From Nocardioidaceae bacterium (GTDB lineage: Bacteria > Actinomycetota > Actinomycetes > Propionibacteriales > Nocardioidaceae), in contig JAGIBL010000006.1 in NCBI GenBank assembly GCA_017744365.1, positions 124,001 to 188,000 of the forward strand: a DNA stretch of 64,000 bases, given 5' to 3'. Below the pieces are notes generated by a model. That model saw nothing but the letters and a program-made list of their open reading frames with translations, was not told the origin of the DNA and ran no database searches. This document shows, piece after piece, positions 24,531 to 32,958 of this stretch. Both the position numbers and the translations under genes were made by a program. Each line of letters starts with the position of its first letter. Within the stretch, counting starts at the first letter, position 1.

Positions 24531-25706
24531 ATGACCTCGACGCAGACCCTCGACGCTTCAGCTGTGTTGGCTGCTGCGCGGCGTCATCGCGGGGAGGCTG
24601 ATCTGGCGGAGGCGCGGGTGCTGGCGGACGCGCTCGCCTGGGCGCACCTGCACGAGGTCGGGTCGCTCGATGAGGGTGGGGTGGCGACGTGGGGTGACTC
24701 CCCGATCCCGATCGCCGGTGAGGGGGCTCCGCTGGTCTCGGAGTTCTGCCTCTTCGAGATCGCCGCCGCGTTGGGGCTGACCCCGGAGGCTGGTCGGTAC
24801 CTGGTCGCGCACGCGCTGGAGCTGTTCCACCGGCTGCCGCGGTTGTGGGAGCGGGTCCAGTCCGGGTCGCTGCCGGCGTGGCGGGCACGCCGGGTGGCGG
24901 ACAAGACCAACGCCCTGTCGGTCGAGGCGGCCGCGTACGTCGATGCGCAGGTGGCGCAGTACGCACCCCGGATCGGGAACGCCGCCCTGGATCGGTTGGT
25001 CGATGAGGCGATCGCCCGGTTCATGCCCGAGACCGCCGCCGAGATGGCCGAGCGGTCAGCGGACGGGCGGCACGTCACGATCAACCACCAGCAGGCATCG
25101 GCGCAAGCCGATGAAGCCGACCCGGCCGAGATTCTCGGAGGAGCGAAGCGGGGGAGGGAATCTCAGCCGGTCGGCGCCTCGGCACCTGCCTGAGCCATCT
25201 CACGCGACCCATCCCGTGGGGACCAGTTCCTCGGGTTCGCCTCCCCGGACGTCGAGCGCGTCGAGACACCGCGCCGGAAGACCCGGCAGATCGTGTTGCA
25301 TGTGCACCTCTCCGAGCGCGCCCTCGGCGAACCGCACGGAATTGGGCGCGTCGAGTCCCCGAACATCCTGGTCACCGCCGCGCAGATCGCCGCCTGGTGC
25401 GGCCTCCCGGAGACCCAGGTCATCCTCAGAGACCTCGGCTGCGTCGCACCGCACTGCACCAAACAAGCCCGCCGCGCCGACATCGACCACATCCTCCAGT
25501 GGATCCTCGGCGGCAGCACCGGCGACCTCAACCTGGCCCCGTTGTGCCGGAAGCACCATCGGGCCAAGACGTTCAGCGCCTGGGCCTACACCATGCTCCA
25601 GCCCGGTTCCTATCTGTGGCGGTCTCCGATGGGCCACGTCTATCTGCGCGACGGCACCGGCACCCGCGGCCTCACCCCACGACCCGTCGATCCCCCGGGT
25701 GGGTAA
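24531..25706 (+). pseudogene. Broken DUF222 / HNH endonuclease (13E12-repeat family)
   Basis: The first 220 codons encode a DUF222 domain (ALELFHRLPRLWERVQSG, ADKTNALSVEAAAYVD). A TGA at 25191-25193 then stops the frame, but the same frame continues with RKTRQIVLHVHLSERALGEPHGIGRVE and an HNH motif (CVAPHCTKQARRADIDHILQW, LAPLCRKHHRAKTF) to 25706. The middle segment that normally joins the parts is missing and replaced by a palindromic G-rich stretch (25128-25164). I read this as deletion plus insertion in a once-intact gene of about 400 residues. The N-terminal 220 residues could still be translated. Confidence 0.85.
25128..25164. repeat. Palindromic insert in the DUF222/HNH pseudogene
   Basis: GAGATTC (25128-25134) and GAATCTC (25158-25164) flank a G-rich core. 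The element sits exactly where the conserved DUF222 sequence is lost, so it may be a small mobile palindrome or its scar. Confidence 0.5.
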
Positions 25707-25737
25707 TCCCCTCAAGCCGCCGGTTGCGCCGCTCAGT

Positions 25738-25953
25738 TCACTGACGACGTGCGACCCGTACTGCTGGATTGCCGCTGCGGCGGTACTGGCGCCGTGCGCG
25801 GTTTCGTAGCGAGCGCACGGTCTTGCTGGCCATCAGCAATGTCAACCCGACGCCGAGCAGGAGGCGCGAGACCCAGAGCAGCGTCGGGTGCACAAGCACG
25901 CCCACCGGAACGAATGTCACCCGCCCGAGCAGAGCAAGAGTCTGCCCGCGCAT
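25738..25953 (-). CDS. Possible small membrane protein
   Basis: A 71-residue frame with two hydrophobic stretches (about 5-25 and 26-42) and a very basic C-terminus (RARRQYRRS). No ribosome binding site is evident and no family is recognised. It lies in a decayed region next to a repeat copy, so it may be a remnant or a false frame. Confidence 0.3.
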   Translation of the reverse strand: MRGQTLALLGRVTFVPVGVLVHPTLLWVSRLLLGVGLTLLMASKTVRSLRNRARRQYRRSGNPAVRVARRQ

Positions 25954-25975
25954 CGTGCCCGCAGCATCCGAAACA

Positions 25976-26028
25976 GGCTCATCCCAATCGAGGGTGTAGG
26001 TGGGGTCTGACGCCGCCGGTCTCGAGCA
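25976..26028. repeat. ISL3-like end, copy 1
   Basis: GGCTCATCCCAATCGAGG starts a segment of about 53 bp that recurs with few changes at 26554-26609 (both end GCCGCCGGTCTCGAGCA). Terminal GGCTC is reminiscent of ISL3-family ends. The two copies flank the VOC-family gene in the same orientation. On the minus strand the copy would encode the tail of a transposase-like frame. Confidence 0.6.
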
Positions 26029-26127
26029 CGTTGTCGTAGGCCGCGCGCCGGCCCCGCAGCTGGGCCGAGCGGCCGGTGACGAGGTTCGAGCGCAAGGGGA
26101 CTGCCGCCGGCCGCGGCATCGCCGACC

Positions 26128-26538
26128 TCAGCCACCCCCGGCGATGTTGACCAGCCACGAGGTCCCGAACCGGTCGACGCACATCCCGAACTCGTCGCCC
26201 CACGCCTGGGTGGCCAGCTCGACCGTCACGGTCCCTCCGTCCGACAGCGCCTGCCAGTAGCCGCGCAGTTCCTCGGTGTCGTCCCCGCCGAGGCTGACCG
26301 CGAGGTTGTTCCCGGGCCGCAGCGTCTCGCCCGGCAGCATGTCGGCGGCCATCAGCGTGAGGCCAGACGCTGTTTCCAGCTGGCCGTGCATGACCTGGTC
26401 GCCCACGCCGTGGTCGTCGGTGCCGAAGTCGCCGAAGTGGTTGATCGTGAGATCGCCGCCGAACACGTCCTGGTAGAACGCCAGGGCGGCCGAGGCATCA
26501 CCCGCGAAGCTGAGGTAGGGGTTCAGTCGAGTGGTCAT
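26128..26538 (-). CDS. VOC family (PhnB/glyoxalase-like) protein
   Basis: This 136-residue protein begins LNPYLSFAGDASAALAFYQDVFGG, the standard start of PhnB-like VOC-fold proteins, and ends DRFGTSWLVNIAGG. These proteins form beta-alpha-beta metal-binding modules, and many have no known substrate. It lies alone between two repeat copies, so it may have travelled with, or been flanked by, insertion-sequence debris. Apparently leaderless. Confidence 0.9.
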   Translation of the reverse strand: MTTRLNPYLSFAGDASAALAFYQDVFGGDLTINHFGDFGTDDHGVGDQVMHGQLETASGLTLMAADMLPGETLRPGNNLAVSLGGDDTEELRGYWQALSDGGTVTVELATQAWGDEFGMCVDRFGTSWLVNIAGGG

Positions 26539-26544
26539 GGACCG

Positions 26545-26550
26545 ACGATA
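26545..26550 (-). promoter_or_regulatory. -10 element TATCGT, leaderless start
   Basis: On the minus strand TATCGT lies 6 nt before the ATG of the VOC-family gene. Confidence 0.45.
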
Positions 26551-26553
26551 GAG

Positions 26554-26609
26554 GGCTCATTCCCATCGAGGGTGTAGGAGTTGGGGTCCGAAGCCGCCGG
26601 TCTCGAGCA
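26554..26609. repeat. ISL3-like end, copy 2
   Basis: Second copy of the segment at 25976-26028, here beginning GGCTCATTCCCATCGAGG. It adjoins a transposase remnant (26610-26933). Confidence 0.6.
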
Positions 26610-26933
26610 GCGATGTGGCGATGTGGTGGGTCAGGGTGCGGAACCCGAGTGCGGACCCCGGTCAGGCTCGAGTCGCTGTCCAACGACGTCGAGGCCGAGC
26701 CGGTCGAGCCGGGCGAAGGTGGTCAGGTCGGGACGGCCGAAGCCGACCGGCGGGCTAGCGTCCGGCACGTCGAGGTCGTCCAGATGGCGAGCGTGAGAAC
26801 TCCCATCTTCGGGAGGCCTCGACTCCCACCCGCTCAACGAACGCGCGATCCGCAGACGGCGGCGCGCCAGCCGATCGCTCTCCGGGGCTTTCGTCAAGCC
26901 CATCGCACGATGCCCGGGCGTAGCGGGCCGCAA
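26610..26933 (-). mobile_element. Transposase remnant, ISL3-like
   Basis: No intact gene is present in 26539-26957. On the minus strand part of this stretch encodes PDLTTFARLDRLGLDVVGQR, which resembles the N-terminal region of ISL3 transposases, and then runs out directly into the end-like repeat. The body of the transposase is absent. I interpret it as an internally deleted insertion sequence; family assignment is from memory of the motif. Confidence 0.5.
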
Positions 26934-26957
26934 ACCAGCGTCGGTGCCGAAACGCGC

Positions 26958-27305
26958 TCAGTACCGAGCAGCAGCCAAGAACCCCGAGGCCCCCTCGGCC
27001 ACGGCCACGACCTCGCACTCCTCGATGAAGATCGGCGCGGAGCCGATGATCTGCGACCCCGGGGAGTCCGCGGCGACGAGCGAGAACTCCTTCTGGAACA
27101 CCGAGCGCGCCTCGGCGGACTCGAAGACGTAGCAGCCCTCGAACCACTCCCCTGCCCGCATCCGCCAGGTCTTGAACCGCAGGCCCTCCATCGCGGAGAA
27201 CCGGGCGTGCGAGGTGTCCGCGACGTAGTCCGCCAGCGCGTCCTCGACACCCGCGGGCGCCTCGGCCAGCGACCAGCGCACGGTCAGTCCTGCCAGGGTG
27301 CTCAT
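26958..27305 (-). CDS. YdhR-like / dimeric alpha-beta barrel protein
   Basis: This 115-residue protein fits small ferredoxin-like-fold proteins annotated as YdhR-type putative monooxygenases (RFKTWRMRAGEWFEGCYVFES, then VFQKEF and SAPIFIEECEVVAVAEG). The reaction is unknown. Its ATG overlaps the stop of pepA, so the two genes are probably co-transcribed. Confidence 0.7.
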   Translation of the reverse strand: MSTLAGLTVRWSLAEAPAGVEDALADYVADTSHARFSAMEGLRFKTWRMRAGEWFEGCYVFESAEARSVFQKEFSLVAADSPGSQIIGSAPIFIEECEVVAVAEGASGFLAAARY

Positions 27306-28795
27306 CGTCCGACTCCTTCCAACGGGTTCTCCGACCCGAGCCAGTGCAGCAGCAGCCGCACGCCGAACCCGGTCGGGCCGGCGGTGTACTCGTCCTTGTC
27401 CGCCAGGCTGTCGCCCACGGACGCGATGTCCAGGTGCAGCCAGGGCAGCCCTCCGGTGAAGTGCTGGAGGAACAGCGCGGCGGTGATCGCCCCGGCCCGC
27501 CCGGGAGCGTTGTCCGCGTCGGCGACCTTGGAGGCCAGCAGCGACTCGTACTCGGCGGCCAGCGGCATCCGCCACATCCGCTCGCCCGAGGCCCGCGAGG
27601 CCGCCTCGACGTGCCCGGCGGCGCCCTCGTCGGTGGCGAAGTAGCCACCGGTGTGCAGCCCGAGCGCGACCTTCATCGCGCCGGTGAGGGTGGCCACGTC
27701 CAGGAGCAGGTCGGGCTTGAGCTCGCTGACCGCGTACTGCAACGCGTCCGCGAGCACCAGCCGGCCTTCGGCATCGGTGTTGGTGACCTCGGTGGTTCGT
27801 CCGCCCCAGTGCGTGATGACGTCGCCGGGACGCATCGCGTCGCCGCCGATGGAGTTCTCGGCGATGGCCAGCAGCCCGGTCACCCGGATCGGACAGCCGA
27901 CCTGGTGCAGCGCGCCCATGGTCGCGGCCACCACGGCAGCGCCGGTCATGTCGCGCTTCATGTTCATCATCGCCTCGCCCGGCTTGATGGACAGGCCGCC
28001 GGTGTCGAAGGTGATGCCCTTGCCGACCAGCACCACGTGCGGCCCTCGCCGGCGCGGCGCGTAGTCGAGCCGGACCAGGCGCGGCGGCGAGTCGGACGCG
28101 CGGCCCACGGCGAGGATGCCGCCGAACCCGTCCTTGGCCAGCTGCACCTCGTCCCAGACCTTGGTCTTCAGCCCGCCCGGCTCCGCGAGACGCAGCGCCT
28201 CGTCGGCGAGCCAGGCCGGGTTCTTGATGTTCGCCGGCACGGTGGCCAGCCGGCGTGCCTCCCAGGACGCCCGGGCGATCGCCTCGGCCCGCTCGAGCAC
28301 CGGCGCATCGGTCTCCGGCGAGGCGTACGCCAGCGCGAACCGTCGTACGGCGCCCGGCCGGTCGTCCTCGGTGCGCAGGCTGAAGCGGAACGACGCCAGC
28401 ACCGCGCCGGCCACGAACGCGGTCAGCCCGGCTTCGTCGCCGACCGCCTGCACGGCCGAGACCACCTCGTCGCTGCCCCGCGCCGCCCGGGCGAGCGCAG
28501 CCCCGGCCTTGCGGAGGGCGTCGGGCCCGGCGTCACCGGCGCCGACGGCGTACACGGTGAGTCCGGCGAACGGCAGCGCGGTCGCGGAGCCGGCGGCCGC
28601 GGAGGCGCCGGCCTGGTCCAGCAGCGCGAGCAGATCCACGTCCAGGCGCTCGCTCACCTCGGCTGCGCCGGGCCCCAGGCTCAGGTCACCGTCGTCGTCG
28701 AGGAGCGCCAGCGCGACCGCACGGGCGCGGCCGTCCGGGGCGCCCGCGAGAAGGGTGAAGGCAGGGGGTCCCGAGACGGGCTTCGCGGCTGGCAC
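27302..28795 (-). CDS. pepA: Leucyl aminopeptidase (M17 family)
   Basis: This cytoplasmic dimetal aminopeptidase of 497 residues has the M17 catalytic domain in its C-terminal two-thirds: VGKGITFDTGGLSIKPGEAM, MKRDMTGAAVV and the signature NTDAEGRLVLADAL. The N-terminal macro-like domain (about 1-165) is more variable. GTG start at 28795. A strong hairpin separates it from the DUF3117 gene upstream. Confidence 0.96.
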   Translation of the reverse strand: MPAAKPVSGPPAFTLLAGAPDGRARAVALALLDDDGDLSLGPGAAEVSERLDVDLLALLDQAGASAAAGSATALPFAGLTVYAVGAGDAGPDALRKAGAALARAARGSDEVVSAVQAVGDEAGLTAFVAGAVLASFRFSLRTEDDRPGAVRRFALAYASPETDAPVLERAEAIARASWEARRLATVPANIKNPAWLADEALRLAEPGGLKTKVWDEVQLAKDGFGGILAVGRASDSPPRLVRLDYAPRRRGPHVVLVGKGITFDTGGLSIKPGEAMMNMKRDMTGAAVVAATMGALHQVGCPIRVTGLLAIAENSIGGDAMRPGDVITHWGGRTTEVTNTDAEGRLVLADALQYAVSELKPDLLLDVATLTGAMKVALGLHTGGYFATDEGAAGHVEAASRASGERMWRMPLAAEYESLLASKVADADNAPGRAGAITAALFLQHFTGGLPWLHLDIASVGDSLADKDEYTAGPTGFGVRLLLHWLGSENPLEGVGR

Positions 28796-28808
28796 GCAGC
28801 GACAATAC

Positions 28809-28847
28809 CGAAGGCCCCGCCCCCGTCATCCGGGGTCGGGGCCTTCG
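28809..28847 (-). terminator. Hairpin terminator after the DUF3117 gene
   Basis: CGAAGGCCCCG and CGGGGCCTTCG pair around an inner CCCCG/CGGGG. It lies between the DUF3117 stop and pepA. No long T-run follows on either strand, but stem strength is high. Confidence 0.7.
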
Positions 28848-28867
28848 ACACGTTCAGCGGATCGGCG

Positions 28868-29035
28868 TCAGCCGACCACGTCCTTGAGGGCGTCACCGAG
28901 TGCGCCGGCCTCTTCGGCATTCAGCTCGACCACCAAGCGGCCACCGCCTTCGAGGGGGACCCTCATGACGATGCCACGCCCCTCCTTGGTGACCTCCAGC
29001 GGCCCGTCGCCGGTCCGCGGCTTCATTGCCGCCAT
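28868..29035 (-). CDS. DUF3117 family protein
   Basis: A 55-residue protein beginning MAAMKPRTGDGPLEVTKEGR and ending LGDALKDVVG, which matches the small actinobacterial DUF3117 family almost throughout. Function is unknown. It ends before a strong hairpin and is divergent from the paaX-like gene. Confidence 0.92.
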   Translation of the reverse strand: MAAMKPRTGDGPLEVTKEGRGIVMRVPLEGGGRLVVELNAEEAGALGDALKDVVG

Positions 29036-29174
29036 GCGCACACCTCTTCCTTAGCGTGAATCCGAGCGCTCACCCAGGGGTGTGACGCCGTTCTCAGCCA
29101 TTATTCCCCATGACGCCACGCCTCGGACAATCGCGCCGCAGCCGGTGGGCGTGGTGTTGAGGCAGACTCGGGGG

Positions 29175-29990
29175 GTGCACGCCCGCTCCGCGCTGTTCGA
29201 CCTGTACGGCGACCACCTGCTCGCCCGCGGCGGCAGCGCGCCCGTGGCCGGCCTCATCCGGATGCTCGAACCGCTCGGCATCAGCGGTCCCGCGGTCCGC
29301 ACCGCGGTCTCCCGGATGGTCGCCCAGGGCTGGCTCGAGCCCGAGGACGGCGGCGCCGTCTACCGGGCCACCGAGCGGGCCCGGGTGCGGCTCGACGAGG
29401 CCGGCGCGCGCATCTACCGCACCGGCACCGAGAACTGGGACGGCTGCTGGCACCTGCGCATCCTCGACCCGATCGCCGACCGCGGCCGCCGCGAGCGGGT
29501 CCGCACCCAGCTCCGCTTCCACGGGCTGGCCCCGGTCAACGAGAGCACCTGGGTGACCCCGCGGCACTCGGCCGAGGCTGACCGGCTGCTCGCCGAGGAG
29601 CAGGTCGCCGCGGTGGCACTCTCGAGCACCGACGCCGGTCCGCCGCAGCGGTTGCTGGCGGCGTACGACGTCGACGCCCTGGCCGCGGCGTACGACGACT
29701 GGCGCAACGACGCCGTACGAAGGACCGCGGACGCCCCCGCGCGAGGAGACGACCGGACCGCCTTCGTGGTCCGTTCCGAGCTGGTGCACAGCTGGCGGAT
29801 GTTCCTGTTCCGCGACCCAGGCCTGCCCACCGCCCTGCTCCCGGCCGACTGGCCCGGGTACACCGCCGCCGCCTTCTTCGACGAGCACGCGGACCGGCTG
29901 CTCCCGGCAGCCCGGCGGTTCGTGGACGGGTGCCTGAGCGCTACCCTCGCGAGCACCGGAACGACCCCGACGAACGGAGCCTCCCGATGA
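29175..29990 (+). CDS. PaaX family transcriptional regulator
   Basis: This 271-residue protein has the PaaX layout: an N-terminal winged helix (ARSALFDLYGDHLLARGG, SGPAVRTAVSRMVAQGWL), a central domain (YRTGTENWDGCWHLRIL) and a C-terminal PaaX-C domain. PaaX represses phenylacetate catabolism and responds to phenylacetyl-CoA. Here the only overlapping partner is an enoyl-CoA hydratase, so the regulated pathway may be different. I choose GTG 29175, where family homology begins. Confidence 0.9.
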   Translation: MHARSALFDLYGDHLLARGGSAPVAGLIRMLEPLGISGPAVRTAVSRMVAQGWLEPEDGGAVYRATERARVRLDEAGARIYRTGTENWDGCWHLRILDPIADRGRRERVRTQLRFHGLAPVNESTWVTPRHSAEADRLLAEEQVAAVALSSTDAGPPQRLLAAYDVDALAAAYDDWRNDAVRRTADAPARGDDRTAFVVRSELVHSWRMFLFRDPGLPTALLPADWPGYTAAAFFDEHADRLLPAARRFVDGCLSATLASTGTTPTNGASR

Positions 29991-30778
29991 CCGGCCCGGT
30001 GACCTACGAGACCGCCGACGGCGTCGCCACCATCACGCTGGCCCGCCCGGACGCGATGAACAGCCTGGACATCGTCACCAAGGAGGCCCTGCTGGACGCG
30101 GCCACCCGGGCTGCCGAGGACGAGGCCGTGCGCTGCGTGGTGCTGACCGGGTCGGGCCGGGCGTTCTGCGTCGGGCAGGACCTCAAGGAGCACGTCGAGC
30201 TCCTCAACAGCGGCTCCTCCGACCAGCTGTTCACGACCGTCGAGAAGCACTACAACCCGATCGTGACCACGCTCGCGGAGATGCCCAAGCCGGTGATCGC
30301 CGCGGTCAACGGCGTCGCCGCGGGTGCGGGCGCCAGCCTCGCCTTCGCCTGCGACCTGCGCATCCTGGCCGCCTCGGCCGGGTTCAACCTGGCCTTCCCC
30401 GGTGTCGCGCTCTCCTGCGACACCGGCGCCTCCTGGACGCTGCCGCGGCTGGTCGGCCGGGCCAAGGCGCTGGAGCTGCTCTACTTCCCGAGCACGATCC
30501 CGGCCGCCGACGCGCTCGACCTGGGCCTGGCCACCAAGGTCGTCGAGGACGACGCGTTCACCGCCGAGGTGACCGCGCTGGCCACCAAGCTGGCCGCGGG
30601 CCCGACGCTCTCCTACGCCTCGATCCGGCAGTCGGTGAACTTCTCCTCCAGCCACGACTTCGCCGAGTCGCTGGCGTTCGAGGGAGCCAAGATGAGCCTC
30701 ACCGGCGCCAGCGCCGACCACCGCCGCGCGGTGGACGCCTTCCTGGCCAAGGAGAAGCCGAGCTTCGAAGGCCGCTGA
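29987..30778 (+). CDS. Enoyl-CoA hydratase/isomerase family protein
   Basis: This 263-residue crotonase-fold protein has the oxyanion-hole segments GSGRAFCVGQDLKEH and AAVNGVAAGAGASLAFACDLR. The usual catalytic Glu pair is not plainly placed (SCDTGASWTLPRLVGRAKALEL), as in the PaaG/PaaB isomerase branch (Asp-type). ATG overlaps the paaX stop, so a phenylacetyl-CoA or fatty acid role under PaaX control is likely. Confidence 0.92.
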   Translation: MTGPVTYETADGVATITLARPDAMNSLDIVTKEALLDAATRAAEDEAVRCVVLTGSGRAFCVGQDLKEHVELLNSGSSDQLFTTVEKHYNPIVTTLAEMPKPVIAAVNGVAAGAGASLAFACDLRILAASAGFNLAFPGVALSCDTGASWTLPRLVGRAKALELLYFPSTIPAADALDLGLATKVVEDDAFTAEVTALATKLAAGPTLSYASIRQSVNFSSSHDFAESLAFEGAKMSLTGASADHRRAVDAFLAKEKPSFEGR

Positions 30779-31504
30779 TCAGCGCCGAGCCCCGATCGCG
30801 AGCAGCAGCCCCCGAGCCCCGACCACCACCTGGCGCGCACTGACGGTGCGGCCGTACTCGACCGTGACCGCCACACCGGCGTGCTTGGCGTTGAACCACT
30901 GCGTCATGGTGCCGTGGCAGACCGAGTTGCACGTGAAGGTCTTGCGCGGCAGCCCGAGGTGGTGGGCCAGCCGCGCCGAGAAGGTCCGCGTCTTGCCGGC
31001 GTAGGTGTCCACCCCGTAGAGGGGCTGGTGGAACCCGATCACGTAGTCAGGGTTCACGCCGTCGAGGAAGCGCATCACGAACCGGGTCTCCGGCTCCGAG
31101 GCGGGCTTGTGCCCGGAGTAGTAGCGGCCGGTGAGCCGGCGCCAGCCGACCGGGAAGTTGCGGTTCAGGTCGACCTTGCGGGCGTTCGTGCGCCGGTGGT
31201 GCGCGAAGCCGTCGCGGTTCATGTAGAGCACCACCCAGACGTCCGCCCCGGTGATCGGCGCGCCGTCGCGCAGGTTCGCCAGGATCTTGGCCGGGCCGGC
31301 CTCGTCGCCGTGGATCGTGCCCAGGAAGACCGCCTTGTTCGGCGAGGTCGGGTCGCCGAGCCGGAACGCCCGGATCGGCCGTCCCTCCACCGTCCAGCCG
31401 ATCGTCCGCACCTGCGTCACGGCCCGCGCCTCCGCGCGTGAGGGCACGGTCAGCAACGCGAGGAGCAGGGGAAGCAGCAGGGAGCCCGAGAGCAGACGAC
31501 GCAT
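30779..31504 (-). CDS. Secreted M14-type zinc carboxypeptidase / murein peptide amidase
   Basis: This 241-residue protein has a signal peptide (about 1-27) and the M14 features: zinc ligands His65 and Glu68 in TIHGDEAG, VDLNRNFP (about 111-118), His159 in IGFHQPLYG, and catalytic Glu216 in VTVEYGR. A short M14 domain of this kind fits a MpaA-like murein peptide amidase acting outside the membrane. Its ATG overlaps the stop of the membrane protein gene upstream. Confidence 0.88.
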   Translation of the reverse strand: MRRLLSGSLLLPLLLALLTVPSRAEARAVTQVRTIGWTVEGRPIRAFRLGDPTSPNKAVFLGTIHGDEAGPAKILANLRDGAPITGADVWVVLYMNRDGFAHHRRTNARKVDLNRNFPVGWRRLTGRYYSGHKPASEPETRFVMRFLDGVNPDYVIGFHQPLYGVDTYAGKTRTFSARLAHHLGLPRKTFTCNSVCHGTMTQWFNAKHAGVAVTVEYGRTVSARQVVVGARGLLLAIGARR

Positions 31505-31920
31505 CAGGTCAGTTTTCCGGACACCAGCAGATAGGTCCAGACGACCGAGCCGACCAGCAGCCCGACGTGCCCGAGCACCGAGAGCCCGGGGCCCTCGCCC
31601 CAGGAGTCGGAGGCCGGGCCGGAGGCGTGCCGGCCGCGCGCGGGCAGCCAGCGCATCAGGATCAGCAGCCCGGCGGCCGTGGTCACCCACCAGCAGGCCA
31701 GCCCGGCGTACCCGACCCAGGTGCGCACGTCGGCGAGCAGGAAGGCGCCCCACCCGGCCAGCGCGAGGACACCGAAGATCGTGTGCACGTTGACCACGCT
31801 GCGGGAGATGTCCAGCCGGCCGGCCGCCTCCTCCTCACCCGAGGCGAACCGCAGCCGGGTGAGCACGACGACGACCGCGGCGAGCGCGGTGAGCACGAAC
31901 GCGATGCGCTCGGGAGTCAT
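31504..31920 (-). CDS. Membrane protein, 4 transmembrane segments
   Basis: This 138-residue protein has four hydrophobic segments (about 5-22, 43-64, 70-90, 115-133) with a conserved-looking NVHTIFGVLALAGW between them. No family I can name. It is co-transcribed with the secreted M14 peptidase downstream. Confidence 0.75.
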   Translation of the reverse strand: MTPERIAFVLTALAAVVVVLTRLRFASGEEEAAGRLDISRSVVNVHTIFGVLALAGWGAFLLADVRTWVGYAGLACWWVTTAAGLLILMRWLPARGRHASGPASDSWGEGPGLSVLGHVGLLVGSVVWTYLLVSGKLT

Positions 31921-31924
31921 TCCG

Positions 31925-32221
31925 TCAGTCTGCCGGAGTTTGCCCCGGGGTCGTCGGAGGCTGGCCACCGCGAGTCTGCTGGTCGTCGAGCTGGGCGGCG
32001 AGCCGGTCCAGCAGCGCGTCCACCTCGCTGGCCCGGTAGCCGCGGACCGCGGTGGACAGCCGCACTGCCCGCAGGTCGTCGCCGGTCAGCGGACGATCGG
32101 CCGGGACCACGGCATCGGGGCGGTCGTCGTACGACTCGGCCAGGGCGGCACCGCGACCGGAGGCGACCACCACGACGGCGCCGACGGCCAGCACGACCAG
32201 GACCGCGAGGAACCAGACCAC
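31925..32221 (-). CDS. DivIVA-domain small membrane protein
   Basis: This 98-residue protein has one N-terminal membrane helix (about 2-22) and a short DivIVA-like motif, RLSTAVRGYRASEVDALLDRL (about 55-75), then a Pro/Gln/Thr-rich tail. In mycobacteria a similar gene lies in the dapE/LOG/folP2 neighbourhood (known synteny), which supports the call. GTG 32221 begins 2 nt after the LOG gene stop. Confidence 0.8.
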   Translation of the reverse strand: MVWFLAVLVVLAVGAVVVVASGRGAALAESYDDRPDAVVPADRPLTGDDLRAVRLSTAVRGYRASEVDALLDRLAAQLDDQQTRGGQPPTTPGQTPAD

Positions 32222-32223
32222 GG

Positions 32224-32958
32224 CTAGCGGGACGCTCTCATGATCGCGACGGCCTCGTCGACGTCGTCGGTGAGGGTGAGCATGTCCAGGTCGGCCTCGG
32301 AGATCTTGCCGTCGGCGAGCACGGTGCCGCGCAGCCAGTCGAGCAGCCCGGACCAGTACTCGGTGCCGATCATCACCAGCGGGAACGAGGTGACCTTCTT
32401 GGTCTGCGCCAGGGTCATCGCCTCGAACAGCTCGTCGAAGGTGCCCAGGCCGCCGGGCAGCACCACGAAGCCCTGGGAGTACTTCACGAACATCGTCTTG
32501 CGGGCGAAGAAGTAGCGGAAGTTGATGCCGAGGTTCACCCACTCGTTGACGCCCTCCTCGAAGGGCAGCTCGATGCCGAGCCCCACACTGACCCCGCCGG
32601 CCTCGGAGGCACCACGGTTGGCCGCCTCCATCGCGCCCGGGCCACCGCCGGTGATGACCGCGAAGCCGTTCTCCACCAGCGCGCGGCCGAGCTCGACGCC
32701 CTTCGCGTAGTACGGGTCGCCGACCGGCGTTCGGGCGGAGCCGAACACCGCGATCGCCGGGCCGAGCTCGGCGAGCGCGCCGAATCCCTCGACGAACTCG
32801 GCTTGAATTCGCAAGACACGCCACGGATCCGTGTGCACCCAGTCGCTGGGCCCGCGCGAGTCGAGCAGCCGCTGGTCGGTGGTGGACAGGTCGATCTGGC
32901 TGTCGCGCAGGAAGGTCGGGCCCTTGCGCTTGAGCCGGCGCTGCGGCGGGGTGCTCAT
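32224..32958 (-). CDS. LOG family protein (TIGR00730-type Rossmann fold)
   Basis: This 244-residue protein has the LOG (Lonely Guy) family signature VVLPGGLGTFDELFEA plus GSARTPVGDPYY and GGGPGAMEAANRGA. Members act as cytokinin-like nucleotide phosphoribohydrolases, although the bacterial role beside dapE is unclear. The ATG overlaps the dapE stop. The arrangement dapE-LOG-DivIVA-like is conserved in actinobacteria. Confidence 0.93.
   Translation of the reverse strand: MSTPPQRRLKRKGPTFLRDSQIDLSTTDQRLLDSRGPSDWVHTDPWRVLRIQAEFVEGFGALAELGPAIAVFGSARTPVGDPYYAKGVELGRALVENGFAVITGGGPGAMEAANRGASEAGGVSVGLGIELPFEEGVNEWVNLGINFRYFFARKTMFVKYSQGFVVLPGGLGTFDELFEAMTLAQTKKVTSFPLVMIGTEYWSGLLDWLRGTVLADGKISEADLDMLTLTDDVDEAVAIMRASR

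Noticed and set aside
26610-26957. A 100-residue minus-strand hypothetical gene
   Set aside because: Part of it resembles the start of an ISL3 transposase and it runs into an end-like repeat, so it is better read as element debris.
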